Assembly: GCF_012034175.1 (NCBI RefSeq)
Contig: NZ_JAATEJ010000005.1
Coordinates: 1-64,000 of the forward strand
DNA from: Actinacidiphila epipremni
GTDB taxonomy: Bacteria > Actinomycetota > Actinomycetes > Streptomycetales > Streptomycetaceae
Reading direction: 5' to 3'
Length of the DNA stretch: 64,000 nucleotides
Shown here: piece after piece, positions 37,177-45,252 of the stretch
Layout of the letters: each line of letters starts with the position of its first letter
How positions within the stretch are numbered: position 1 is the first letter of the stretch
Position numbers and translations under genes: made by a program
The notes under the pieces: generated by a model
The model's database searches: none
Seen by the model: only the letters and a program-made list of their open reading frames with translations
Told to the model about the DNA's origin: nothing

Positions 37177-38084
37177 GACGAGCGGCTGTGGCTCCCGTAC
37201 CCCAGGCCCGCCGGAGCCAGGACGGCACCTCCGGCGACACCGCGCCGCTGCTCAGCCTGCGCGGCGCCGCCGTGTCCTACGGGCAGCGCCTGGTGTGGCA
37301 GGGACTCGATCTGGACCTGCGGCCCGGGGAGTTCCTGGCCGTGCTCGGACCGAACGGGTCGGGCAAGAGCAGCCTGGTCCGCGCCCTGCTGGGGCGGCAG
37401 CCGCTGTCCGCCGGCACCCTGACGGTGCTCGGCCGGGCCGCCCACAAGGGCGGCCGGCACATCGGCTACGTGCCGCAGCAGGCCGCGCTGTCCGCGCAGG
37501 CGATGGTGCGTGCCCGCGACCTCGTGCGCTTCGGCATGGACGGGCACCGCTTCGGGCCGTGGCGGCGCACCGAGGCGGTACGCCGCCGGGTGGACGACGT
37601 CCTCGCCTCGGTGGGGGCGTCGGCCTACGCCGACGTCCCCGTCGGCATGCTCTCCGGCGGCGAGCGGCAGCGCGTACGCATCGGGCAGGCGCTGGCCACC
37701 GATCCGCGCATCCTGCTGTGCGACGAGCCGCTGCTGTCCCTGGACCTCAACCACCAGCGCGCCATCACCGAGCTGGTGGACGCCCGGCGCCGCTCCCACG
37801 GCACGGGCGTGGTCTTCGTCACCCACGAGATCAACCCGGTGCTCGGCATGGCGGACCGGGTTCTCTACCTGGCCCGGGGCGGTCACCGGATCGGCACACC
37901 GGACGAGGTCCTGTCGTCGCAGTCGCTCTCCCAGCTGTACGGCACCCAGGTCGACGTCGTCCGCGTCCGCGGCCGGGTCGTCGTCGTGGGGGCGCCGGAC
38001 GAGGTGGCCGCGCCCCCGCACCACCCCGGCCATGAGACCACCGGGACCACCGGGTCCCACACGAGCGACGGAGTGCGGCCATGA
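37173..38084 (+). CDS. znuC: Zinc ABC transporter ATPase
   Basis: 303-residue ATP-binding subunit energising metal import. It has Walker A GPNGSGKSS, signature LSGGERQRV, Walker B ILLCDEPLLSLD and H-loop FVTHEIN. The C-terminal 40 residues are His/Pro/Thr rich. The start could be GTG 37173, overlapping the znuA stop, or GTG 37188, which has a weak GAGACGAG before it; the first is given. It overlaps znuB by ATGA. Confidence 0.9.
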   Translation: MRRAAVAPVPQARRSQDGTSGDTAPLLSLRGAAVSYGQRLVWQGLDLDLRPGEFLAVLGPNGSGKSSLVRALLGRQPLSAGTLTVLGRAAHKGGRHIGYVPQQAALSAQAMVRARDLVRFGMDGHRFGPWRRTEAVRRRVDDVLASVGASAYADVPVGMLSGGERQRVRIGQALATDPRILLCDEPLLSLDLNHQRAITELVDARRRSHGTGVVFVTHEINPVLGMADRVLYLARGGHRIGTPDEVLSSQSLSQLYGTQVDVVRVRGRVVVVGAPDEVAAPPHHPGHETTGTTGSHTSDGVRP

Positions 38085-38962
38085 TGCTCGCCGACGGGAT
38101 CTGGCACCAGATCTTCGCCTTCGACAACTACGGTGAGCTGCTGGCGCTGGTGCGCAACTCGCTCATCGCCGGCGCCGCGCTCGGCCTGGTCGGCGGCCTG
38201 GCCGGGGTCTTTGTCACCATGCGCGACCTGCCCTTCGCGGTGCACGGCATCAGCGAGCTGTCCTTCGCGGGCGCGTCGGCCGCGCTGCTGATGGGCGTCA
38301 ACATCGTGGCCGGCTCGATCGTCGGCTCGCTGCTGGCGGCCGGGGCGATCGGCGTGCTGGGGGCACGGGCCAGGGACCGCAACTCGGTGATCGGCATCCT
38401 CATGCCCTTCGGCCTCGGGCTCGGGGTGCTCTTCCTCGCCCTCTACAAGGGCCGGGCGGCCAACAAGTTCGGCCTGCTCACCGGGCAGATCGTCGCCGTC
38501 GACACCCCCGAGATGACCTGGCTGCTCGGCACGTCCGCGCTGGTCCTCGTCGTCCTGACGCTCATCTGGCGCCCGCTGTCCTTCGCCAGCGCCGACCCGG
38601 ACGTCGCCGAGGCGCGGGGCGTACCGGTGCGCGCGCTGTCCTTCGTCTTCATGCTGCTGCTCGGGCTGACCGTGGCCCTGTCGGTGCAGGTGGTCGGCGC
38701 GCTGCTCGTCCTCACCCTCATCGTCACCCCGGCGGCGGCTGCCGCCCGCGTCACGGCCTCCCCGATCCTGCTGCCCGTGCTCAGCGTCGTCTTCGCCGTG
38801 GCCTCGATCGAGGGCGGCATCCTGCTCGCGCTGGGCAGCAGCGTTCCCATCAGCCCTTACGTGACGACGATCTCGTTCGCCATCTACGTCGGCTGCCGGC
38901 TGGTGGGCCGCTACCGGACCCGGCGGTGGGGCAGCCGCGGGGTCGTCCCGCAGCCCGCCTGA
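38081..38962 (+). CDS. znuB: Zinc ABC transporter permease
   Basis: 293-residue permease of the ZnuB/MntB family with eight or nine hydrophobic segments. The typical stretches are FAVHGISELSFAGASAALL (coupling region) and SVQVVGALLVLTLIVTPAA. It is coupled to znuC by a 4-base overlap, completing znuACB as one operon. Confidence 0.92.
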   Translation: MMLADGIWHQIFAFDNYGELLALVRNSLIAGAALGLVGGLAGVFVTMRDLPFAVHGISELSFAGASAALLMGVNIVAGSIVGSLLAAGAIGVLGARARDRNSVIGILMPFGLGLGVLFLALYKGRAANKFGLLTGQIVAVDTPEMTWLLGTSALVLVVLTLIWRPLSFASADPDVAEARGVPVRALSFVFMLLLGLTVALSVQVVGALLVLTLIVTPAAAAARVTASPILLPVLSVVFAVASIEGGILLALGSSVPISPYVTTISFAIYVGCRLVGRYRTRRWGSRGVVPQPA

Positions 38963-39004
38963 GCGGCGACGGGACGGGTGAACGGCCGGGCGGGCCAAGG
39001 CAGA

Positions 39005-39041
39005 TGAGACCCATTTTCACATGGTAATGTATGCATATGCC
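39005..39041 (+). promoter_or_regulatory. Zur-like box plus leaderless promoter of the SmtB-like gene
   Basis: TGAGACCCATTTTCA (39005-39019) matches the Zur dyad at 11 of 15 positions. It is followed by a TAATGT -10 (39025-39030), with the ATG at 39037 six bases on. The imperfect palindrome CATGGTAATGTATGCATATG may be the SmtB-type operator. The segment from 39008 matches the minus strand of the zur promoter at 26 of 34 positions. Confidence 0.55.
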
Positions 39042-39360
39042 AGACGGTTCGCCTCAGCCGGGGCCGGTCGACGGCAGCAGCCGGAAGGACGCGCTGCTCG
39101 CGGCGTCCGAGCTGCTCAAGGCGCTGGCCTCGCCGCTCAGGCTCGGCATCGTCAGCGAACTGGCCGGGGGCGGCCGGCGGGTCCATGAACTCGTCGCCGC
39201 CCTCGGCGCCCCCCAGCCCCTGGTCTCCCAGCACCTGCGGGTGCTGCGCGCCGCGCATATCGTCACCGCCCGCCGCGAGGCGCGGGAGATCGAGTACACC
39301 CTCACCGACACGCACATCGCGCACATCGTCCTCGACGCGATCCGCCACGCCCAGGAGTAG
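39037..39360 (+). CDS. ArsR/SmtB-family zinc-responsive repressor
   Basis: 107-residue winged-helix repressor (LLKALASPLRLGIVSEL, PQPLVSQHLRVLRAAHIV). The last helix, DTHIAHIVLDAIRHAQE, reproduces the alpha5 zinc site of SmtB/CzrA: Asp, His two residues on, His eleven later and Glu three later. It should therefore release DNA when zinc is abundant. The start at 39037 is chosen because a TAATGT -10 lies six bases upstream and no Shine-Dalgarno is present; ATG 39031 is the in-frame alternative. It is convergent with zur. In mycobacteria an SmtB/Zur pair forms one regulatory circuit. Confidence 0.87.
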   Translation: MPDGSPQPGPVDGSSRKDALLAASELLKALASPLRLGIVSELAGGGRRVHELVAALGAPQPLVSQHLRVLRAAHIVTARREAREIEYTLTDTHIAHIVLDAIRHAQE

Positions 39361-39387
39361 CGGACGGGCCGCGCCCGCAAGCCCCGC

Positions 39388-39798
39388 TCAGCCGGCCTTC
39401 GCGCAGACCGCGCAGGTGCCGAAGACCTCGACGGTGTGCGACACCTCGACGAAGCCGTGCTCCGCGGCGACGGCGCTCGCCCACTTCTCCACCGCGGGCC
39501 CGTCCACCTCGACGGTCCTGCCGCACCGGCGGCACACCAGATGGTGGTGGTGGCCCCGCGAGCAGTGCCGGTAGGCCGACTCCCCGTCCGCGGTCCGCAG
39601 CACGTCGACGTCACCGGCCGCCGCCATGGCCTGCAGCGTCCGGTAGACGGTGGTCAGCCCCACGGAGTCGCCGCGCAGCTTGAGCAGGTCGTGCAGTTCC
39701 TGCGCGCTGCGGAATTCCCCGGTCTCCCGCAGGACGGCTTCGACGGCCGCACGCTGGCGGGTCGACCGGCTGCGCACCGGCTGCTCGGCGGTACTCAT
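39388..39798 (-). CDS. zur: Zinc uptake regulator Zur
   Basis: 136-residue Fur-family repressor. It has an N-terminal winged helix (TTVYRTLQAMAAAGDVDVL), the sensing region AYRHCSRGHHHHLVC with the regulatory cysteine and histidine cluster seen in Streptomyces Zur, and structural zinc pairs CRRC and CAVC. With zinc bound it should repress the boxes listed in this window. Its own promoter contains a weaker Zur-like box and the 34-base element shared with the SmtB-like gene. Confidence 0.9.
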   Translation of the reverse strand: MSTAEQPVRSRSTRQRAAVEAVLRETGEFRSAQELHDLLKLRGDSVGLTTVYRTLQAMAAAGDVDVLRTADGESAYRHCSRGHHHHLVCRRCGRTVEVDGPAVEKWASAVAAEHGFVEVSHTVEVFGTCAVCAKAG

Positions 39799-39854
39799 CG
39801 AACCTCCCTCACCACGCTCACCACGTGGGCCCCTGGCGTCCGTCCGCGGATATT

Positions 39855-39891
39855 GTCACATGCGAACTTTACCATATGGAAATGGATCCCA
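39855..39891 (-). promoter_or_regulatory. zur promoter with element shared with the SmtB-like gene
   Basis: The minus strand carries a Zur-like 15-mer (39877-39891, 10 of 15 matches on the plus strand). It is followed at once by CATATGGTAAAGTTCGCATG with a TAAAGT -10 (39866-39871). Expected leader about 60 bases. It aligns without gaps to the SmtB-like promoter. Confidence 0.55.
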
Positions 39892-39905
39892 CGTGGGAGG
39901 AGCGG

Positions 39906-41726
39906 TCAGGTGGCGAGCTGGCCCGCCATGAGGTCGGCGTACCGGCCGCCGCGGGCGAGGAGTTCGTCGTGGGTCCCGGTCTCGGCCACGTGTCCGTGGT
40001 CGAGGACGACGACATGGTCGGCGGCGCGGACGGTGGACAGCCGGTGGGCGATGACGATCAGGGTGCGGTCGCCGCGGACGGCCTGGACGGCCTGCTGGAG
40101 CAGGCGCTCGTTGTGGGCGTCGAGGTTGGACGCGGCCTCGTCCAGGACCAGGACCGGGGTGTCGGCGAGCACGGCCCGGGCGATCGCCAGCCGCTGCCGC
40201 TGGCCGCCGGACAGCATGGCCCCGCGTTCCCCGACCGGGGTGTCGTAGCCCTGGGGGAGGTCCTGGACGAAGGCGTCGGCGTTCGCGGCGCGGGCGGCCG
40301 ACCGCAGCTCCTCGTCGGTGGCGTCGGGGCGCGCGAGGCGGAGGTTGTCGGCGACGGTGCCGGCGAAAAGGTAGACGTCCTGCGGGACGACGCCGACCAG
40401 CTGCCGCAGCTGGGAGAGCGGGAAGCGGCGCAGCTCGTGGCCGCCGAGGGTGATCCTGCCGCGGTCGGGGTCCCAGAACCGCAGCAGGAGGTTGACGCAG
40501 GTGGACTTCCCCGCGCCGGAGTGGCCGACCAGTGCGGTCATCCGCCCGGCGGGGATGTCGAGGTCGAGCCCGTCGAGTGCCGGCCTGCCCTCGTCGCCCG
40601 CGGCGCCGGTGCCGGGGTAGGCGAAGCCGACCTGCTCGAAGCGGATGCCGGTCCCGGTCACGTCGAGGGGGCGGCCGGCGGTGTCGGAGACCTGCGCGGG
40701 TTCGGCGAGCAGCCGCAGGACACGGCGGGCGCCGGCCCGCAGCGGCGCGAGCGGGCCGGCCATGCCGACGGCGGCGGTCACCGGGGCGAACGCGGCGACG
40801 GTCAGGGTGATCGCCATGGTCGCGGAGGTGAAGGGCAGGTCCCCGCGGGCGGTCGCGGCCACGACGGTGAGCAGCACGCCGACGGTGGTGGCGGCGACCA
40901 GGCCGTCGGTCGCGGCGGTCTGCAGCCCGGTGACGCGCGCGTGCTCGACACGGCGGCGGCGCAGCGCGGCGGTGCGGGCGGCGATCCGGGCGTACCAGGG
41001 CCGTACGTGGTCGAACACGAGCAGTTCGCGCACTCCCTGCACGCCGTCGACGACATCGGCGTTGACCTGGCCGAGGTCGGAGCGCAGCGCGGCGGCGCGT
41101 TCGCGTCCGCGGCGGGCCAGCCACAGCGTGAGCGCCGCCGCGGCGAGCATGCCGGCCGCGGCGATCGCGGCCAGCGGCGGGTAGAGCACGCCCAGCACGG
41201 CGGTGCTCGCGCCGGCGGTGAGCAGGGCGGCCACTGCGCCGATGCCGAGGTGCGCGAAGAAGCCCTCCAGCGCGTCCACGTCACCCATGACGACGGCGGC
41301 CAGGTCGCCCGTGCGGCGGCCCGCGATGACGCGCGGAGCCGAGCGCTCCAGGGCGTCGAACAGCCGCAACCGCAGGTGGGCCTGGCTGCGGAAGGCGAAG
41401 GCGTGCCCGAAGTGGCCGAGCATCCAGTTCCCCGCGGCCGAGGCGAGCACCGCGCACGCCATGATCACGACCGCGGTGGTCAGGTCTCCCACCGGGCGTC
41501 CGGTGGCGGCGGCGCCGACGGCCCAGCCCAGTGCGCCCGCGCTCGTGATCGCGCCGCCGTGCTCCAGGACGGCGCCGGCCAGCGCCAGGGCGAGGGCGGT
41601 GCGCCCGGCGGTGATCTCCCGCAGCACGCGCAGCAGTGGCCGCCGCAGCGGTTCGGTGGCGGCGGTGTCCGGCTCCGCCACGGCGGCGGCTCCGTGGGCG
41701 TGGGTGTGGGTGTGGGTCGTGCTCAT
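39906..41726 (-). CDS. ABC transporter, fused permease-ATPase, second half (IrtB/YbtQ/CydC-like)
   Basis: 606-residue half-transporter with six membrane helices (about 35-320) and a C-terminal nucleotide-binding domain: GHSGAGKST, Q-loop VVPQDVYLF, signature LSGGQRQRLA, Walker B VLVLDEAAS and the switch His in VIAHRLST. The N-terminus is His-rich (MSTTHTHTHAHG), a possible metal ligand. Paired with the next gene (ATGA overlap), it resembles IrtAB and YbtPQ, exporter-fold proteins that import siderophores. Uptake of the loaded metallophore is the favoured role; export is possible. Confidence 0.8.
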   Translation of the reverse strand: MSTTHTHTHAHGAAAVAEPDTAATEPLRRPLLRVLREITAGRTALALALAGAVLEHGGAITSAGALGWAVGAAATGRPVGDLTTAVVIMACAVLASAAGNWMLGHFGHAFAFRSQAHLRLRLFDALERSAPRVIAGRRTGDLAAVVMGDVDALEGFFAHLGIGAVAALLTAGASTAVLGVLYPPLAAIAAAGMLAAAALTLWLARRGRERAAALRSDLGQVNADVVDGVQGVRELLVFDHVRPWYARIAARTAALRRRRVEHARVTGLQTAATDGLVAATTVGVLLTVVAATARGDLPFTSATMAITLTVAAFAPVTAAVGMAGPLAPLRAGARRVLRLLAEPAQVSDTAGRPLDVTGTGIRFEQVGFAYPGTGAAGDEGRPALDGLDLDIPAGRMTALVGHSGAGKSTCVNLLLRFWDPDRGRITLGGHELRRFPLSQLRQLVGVVPQDVYLFAGTVADNLRLARPDATDEELRSAARAANADAFVQDLPQGYDTPVGERGAMLSGGQRQRLAIARAVLADTPVLVLDEAASNLDAHNERLLQQAVQAVRGDRTLIVIAHRLSTVRAADHVVVLDHGHVAETGTHDELLARGGRYADLMAGQLAT

Positions 41727-43465
41727 GCGGCCACCTCCTGGGCTGCGACGAGGCGGGCGTAGGCGCCGTCGCGGGCGAGCAGTTCTCGATGGGTTCCCGC
41801 TTCGACGACGCGTCCGGCGTCGAGCACGACGATGCGGTCGGCGCCGCGCACGGTGGACAGCCGGTGGGCGACGACCAGGGTGGTACGGCCGGCGGTGACC
41901 CGGTCGAGGGCTGCCTGGATGCCTGCCTCGCTCGTCGCGTCGACCGCGGAGGTGGCCTCGTCCAGGACGAGGACCGGAGCGTCCGCGAGGACGGCGCGGG
42001 CGATCGCCAGCCGCTGCCGCTGGCCGCCGGAGAGGTTCTGGCCCCGCTCGCCGAGGACGGTGTCGTAGCCGTGCGGCAGGGCGGTGATGAAGTCGTGGGC
42101 GTCGGCGGCCTCGGCCGCTGCCCTGACCTCCTCGGTGGTCGCCCCGGGCCGCGCCATGCGCAGGTTCTCGGCGACGGTGCCGGCGAACAGGTAGGTGTCC
42201 TGGGCGACCAGCGCGACCGTCCGGCGCAGCTCGCGCAGCGGCAGGTCGCGTACGTCCACCCCGCCGACGCGGACCGTGCCGGCCTGGGGGTCGGCGAAGC
42301 GCAGCAGCAGCGACACCACGGTGGTCTTGCCGGCGCCCGAGGGCCCGACGACCGCCACGGTCTGCCCCGGCTGCACGCTCAGGCCGAAGTCGTCGAGCAC
42401 CGGGCGGTTCCGGCCCGGGTAGGTGAACCGGACCCGGTCGAACTCGACGCCCGGGGGCAGGGCGGGCCGCGGTCCTTCCTGCCCGGGGGCGGTCCGCTCC
42501 GGCGCGGCGATCTCGGCGGTGAGCAGGGCCTGGATACGGGCGGCGGTGGCGTGGGCGGCGTAGCTCGAATGGAACGCGCCGGCCAGGACGCCGATGGGCC
42601 GCAGCGCCTCCCGGGTCAGGAACAGCGCCAGGAACATCGTCCCGGCCGCCAGTCCGCCGCCGGCGACCCGTACGGCCGCGGTGGTGCCCGTCGCGGCGAG
42701 TCCGCCGGTGATGGCGAGCGCGTAGATCCCGCCGGGCACGAGCGCCACGGCCATCTCCCGGATCCACTGCCGCACCAGCCGGTCGGAGGACTCGGCCAGT
42801 GACCGGCGCCGGCGGCCGGCGGCGCCGAAGGTCTTGAGGGTCACCATGCCCTGCACGGTGTCCAGGAACTCCGCGCCGAGACCGATGTAGGCGCCCATCC
42901 GCGCCGTGCTCCGGGCGACCAGGGGCCGCTGCCACAGCGGGGGCAGCACCAGCGCCGCTGCCGCGAACGCGGCGACCAGCAGCGCCAGCCATCCGTCCTG
43001 GGTGGCCAGCACGGCGATCACGGCGACCGGCGTCAGCAGGCCGGCGACCAGGGTGGGCAGGTATCCGCCGTAGTAGGACTGGAGCGAGTCGATGCCCTCG
43101 CTCAACGCCTCGCGCACCTCGCCGGCCCGCGCGCCGGCGGTGTACGCCGGGCCCAGTGCGGCGAGCCGGTCGAAGGCCCGGGCCCGTAACCGCTCCTCGC
43201 TGACCTGGCCGGTCAGCTCCGCGGCGACCTCGGCGGCCCACAGCAGCGCGAACCGGACCGCGACCAGCGCGGCGACCCCGGTCACGGCGCCGGCCTGCGC
43301 GCCGAGGCCGTCCCCGTGCAGCAGGCCGCGCAGCACCCGGGCCATCAGCACGCCCTGGCCTACGTAGCATCCCGCCACGCCCAGCCGCAGCGCGGTGACC
43401 GCGGCGATCCGCGGCCACACCCCGCTCGCCAGCTCCAGCACCGGATTCCTCACCGAAAGCCTCAT
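41723..43465 (-). CDS. ABC transporter, fused permease-ATPase, first half (IrtA/YbtP/CydD-like)
   Basis: 580-residue half-transporter: membrane region to about residue 320, then GPSGAGKTT, LVAQDTYLFAG, LSGGQRQRLA, VLVLDEATS and VVAHRLST. It heads the two-gene transporter operon. ATG 43465 is chosen because TAACAT ends seven bases before it, giving a leaderless message; ATG 43474 overlaps that hexamer. A perfect TetR-type dyad lies just upstream, so the divergent TetR gene probably controls it. Confidence 0.82.
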   Translation of the reverse strand: MRLSVRNPVLELASGVWPRIAAVTALRLGVAGCYVGQGVLMARVLRGLLHGDGLGAQAGAVTGVAALVAVRFALLWAAEVAAELTGQVSEERLRARAFDRLAALGPAYTAGARAGEVREALSEGIDSLQSYYGGYLPTLVAGLLTPVAVIAVLATQDGWLALLVAAFAAAALVLPPLWQRPLVARSTARMGAYIGLGAEFLDTVQGMVTLKTFGAAGRRRRSLAESSDRLVRQWIREMAVALVPGGIYALAITGGLAATGTTAAVRVAGGGLAAGTMFLALFLTREALRPIGVLAGAFHSSYAAHATAARIQALLTAEIAAPERTAPGQEGPRPALPPGVEFDRVRFTYPGRNRPVLDDFGLSVQPGQTVAVVGPSGAGKTTVVSLLLRFADPQAGTVRVGGVDVRDLPLRELRRTVALVAQDTYLFAGTVAENLRMARPGATTEEVRAAAEAADAHDFITALPHGYDTVLGERGQNLSGGQRQRLAIARAVLADAPVLVLDEATSAVDATSEAGIQAALDRVTAGRTTLVVAHRLSTVRGADRIVVLDAGRVVEAGTHRELLARDGAYARLVAAQEVAA

Positions 43466-43479
43466 GGCGCGCATGTTAT

Positions 43480-43494
43480 GACTGACGGTCAGTC
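43480..43494. promoter_or_regulatory. TetR-type operator
   Basis: GACTGACGGTCAGTC is a perfect inverted repeat with 7-base arms around one central base. It lies immediately upstream of the TAACAT -10 of the ABC genes and 120 bases before the divergent TetR gene. Confidence 0.7.
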
Positions 43495-43613
43495 GGCACA
43501 AGGGGCGCCGGCCCCGCGACCCGTGCCCGACGCGGGCGGGGCCGCCCGGCGCGGCGGCGGCCTGACATGCTGTGGTCGGCAAGCGTCCGCGAACGACCAG
43601 TCAGGAGAAGGGT

Positions 43614-44258
43614 GTGCCCACGACCCCAGCCCGCCGCCGCGGGCAGCCGCGCACCAAGCCGGAGGCCGAGCGCCGCAGGGACCTCCTCGACGCCGGGCTG
43701 GCGGTGTTCACCCGGCGCGGTGTCGGCGCCGCGACGGTGGACGACATCGCGAGCGAGGCCGGCGTCGCCAAGGGCACCTTCTACCTCTACTTCTCCTCCA
43801 AGGAGCATCTGCTCGCGGCGTTGCAGCGCGATTTCGAGGAGACGCTGGTGGCCCGGGTGGACGCCGCGGTCGCGACGGCGGGGCAGGACTGGGCGGACCG
43901 GCTCGACGCGTGGGTCCGGGCCGTCTTCGCCGACCACCCCACCAGCCGGCAGCTCCACGACGTGCTCTACCACCACGCCGTCGACAGCCCGGCCCCGCCC
44001 TCCGGCGCCCCCGCCGATCCGCCGCACGACCTGGTCGCGAGCCTCACCCGCCTGCTCACCGCCGGGATCGCCGCCGGCGCGTACGACGTCGAGGAGCCGG
44101 AACTGACCGCCCTGCTGCTGTGCAGCGCCCTGCACCGCACCTTCGACCGCGTCTGGCACCGCGCCGACCTCGACGACACGCCCCGCCTGGTCACGGCGGT
44201 CGACCGCCTCTTCCACCGGGCCGTCGGCATCCCCGAGACGGTCGCGGGCCGTACCTGA
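43614..44258 (+). CDS. TetR-family regulator
   Basis: 214-residue repressor. The helix-turn-helix is at residues 18-65 (GVGAATVDDIASEAGVAKGTFYLYF), and a C-terminal ligand/dimer domain follows. It is divergent from the ABC pair, with the palindrome between them, so it likely represses the transporter and perhaps itself, with the metallophore or its metal complex a possible ligand. GTG 43614 follows AGGAGAAGG; longer versions start inside the promoter region. Confidence 0.86.
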   Translation: MPTTPARRRGQPRTKPEAERRRDLLDAGLAVFTRRGVGAATVDDIASEAGVAKGTFYLYFSSKEHLLAALQRDFEETLVARVDAAVATAGQDWADRLDAWVRAVFADHPTSRQLHDVLYHHAVDSPAPPSGAPADPPHDLVASLTRLLTAGIAAGAYDVEEPELTALLLCSALHRTFDRVWHRADLDDTPRLVTAVDRLFHRAVGIPETVAGRT

Positions 44259-44314
44259 CGCGCCGGCGGGCCTCCGGGCGGAGCGGGCCGCGCTCGTGGG
44301 CCCCGGCCGGCCGC

Positions 44315-45064
44315 TCACCGGTCGCCGCCCCGCCGGTCGCGCGCCGGGCCCGGGCGGGCGCGGCCGGGCCGGGGGTCCGGCGCGGTGTCGGTGCGCGCCG
44401 GCGTCCGCAGCTCGCACCACTCCCGTACGCGCGACAGGACCGCCTCCCGGAAGGCGCGCCGCTCCTGCTCCCGGGCGCGCCGCCAGGTGGGTACGGGGCG
44501 CTCATGGGCCAAGCCCTGCTCGCGCCGGGTGACCTCCGCCAGCACCTGCTCGGTGAACTCCCGTACGACCGCGCGGGCCACCAGGAGCGTGACGGGCCAT
44601 GGCGCCAGGCACCGGCCGCGCCGGTCCTCGAACACCAGCGGCTCGCGGCGCAGCTGATGCGCGCTCAGCGTCAGCCATGAGGCCACCAGGTCCAGGTCGC
44701 GGATCTCCAGCACTCCGGCGTCGGCGATCCGGCCGCGCAGCTTGAGCCGGTTCCTGGGGCGCGCGACGCCCAGCACCAGCGACACCGCCTCGAAGTCGAC
44801 GCTGCCCCTGACCGCGCGCGAGGCGGCGGCGACGGCGCTCTCCCGGTGCTCGTCCCTGACGAGGTGTGCGACCTCGCGCCAGGGCGCCAGCAGAGTCCGC
44901 CGGCCGACCCAGTCCAGCTCCCCGGCGCGGGAGCCGTCGAGGAACCGCACGCGGACCCGGTCGGGCGGGGCGGACCCGTCGGCGTCGACGACCTCCACCC
45001 GGCCCAGCGGACCACCGAGCTTCCGGGGCGCGGCACGGTAGGCCCACTCGTCACCGACCCGCAC
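44315..45064 (-). CDS. Protein of unknown function behind a Zur-like promoter
   Basis: 249-residue soluble protein not recognised. The N-terminal 60 residues look like a beta-rich domain (VGDEWAYR, LGRVEVVDA, RVRVRFLDGS, GELDWVGRRTLLAPW). The rest is helical and Arg-rich, with a disordered basic tail. The GTG start has GGAGGA five bases upstream. Its promoter is one of two near-identical Zur-like elements in the window, so it should be induced by zinc starvation. No catalytic motif is visible. Confidence 0.7.
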   Translation of the reverse strand: MRVGDEWAYRAAPRKLGGPLGRVEVVDADGSAPPDRVRVRFLDGSRAGELDWVGRRTLLAPWREVAHLVRDEHRESAVAAASRAVRGSVDFEAVSLVLGVARPRNRLKLRGRIADAGVLEIRDLDLVASWLTLSAHQLRREPLVFEDRRGRCLAPWPVTLLVARAVVREFTEQVLAEVTRREQGLAHERPVPTWRRAREQERRAFREAVLSRVREWCELRTPARTDTAPDPRPGRARPGPARDRRGGDR

Positions 45065-45134
45065 CCCGTCCTCCGCCCTTCACCCCCGCAGGGCAAGCCC
45101 TCATCGGCGGTCGCCCCGCGGGGCGTGCCCGAGG

Positions 45135-45167
45135 CGAATCTACACTCGGAAACGGTTATCATTCCAA
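45135..45167 (-). promoter_or_regulatory. Zur-like operator and promoter, second copy
   Basis: 33 bases identical at 29 positions to 31208-31240, including the minus-strand TAGATT -10 (45142-45137) and the box at 45147-45161. It drives the unknown gene to the left. It also lies 86 bases before the YibE/F gene on the right and could influence it. Confidence 0.6.
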
Positions 45168-45252
45168 TGGCGCAGGCCCACTGACACGCCACCAGGGCGC
45201 CTTTTCCTCGGCCGGAGCGGAACTTCCCGCCGGGGACTGGGATGATCGGGCC

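Noticed and set aside
39906..43465. CydDC transporter for cytochrome bd assembly
   Set aside because: No cydAB nearby; TetR control, the His-rich start and the zinc/metallophore setting fit an IrtAB/YbtPQ role better, though sequence alone cannot exclude it.
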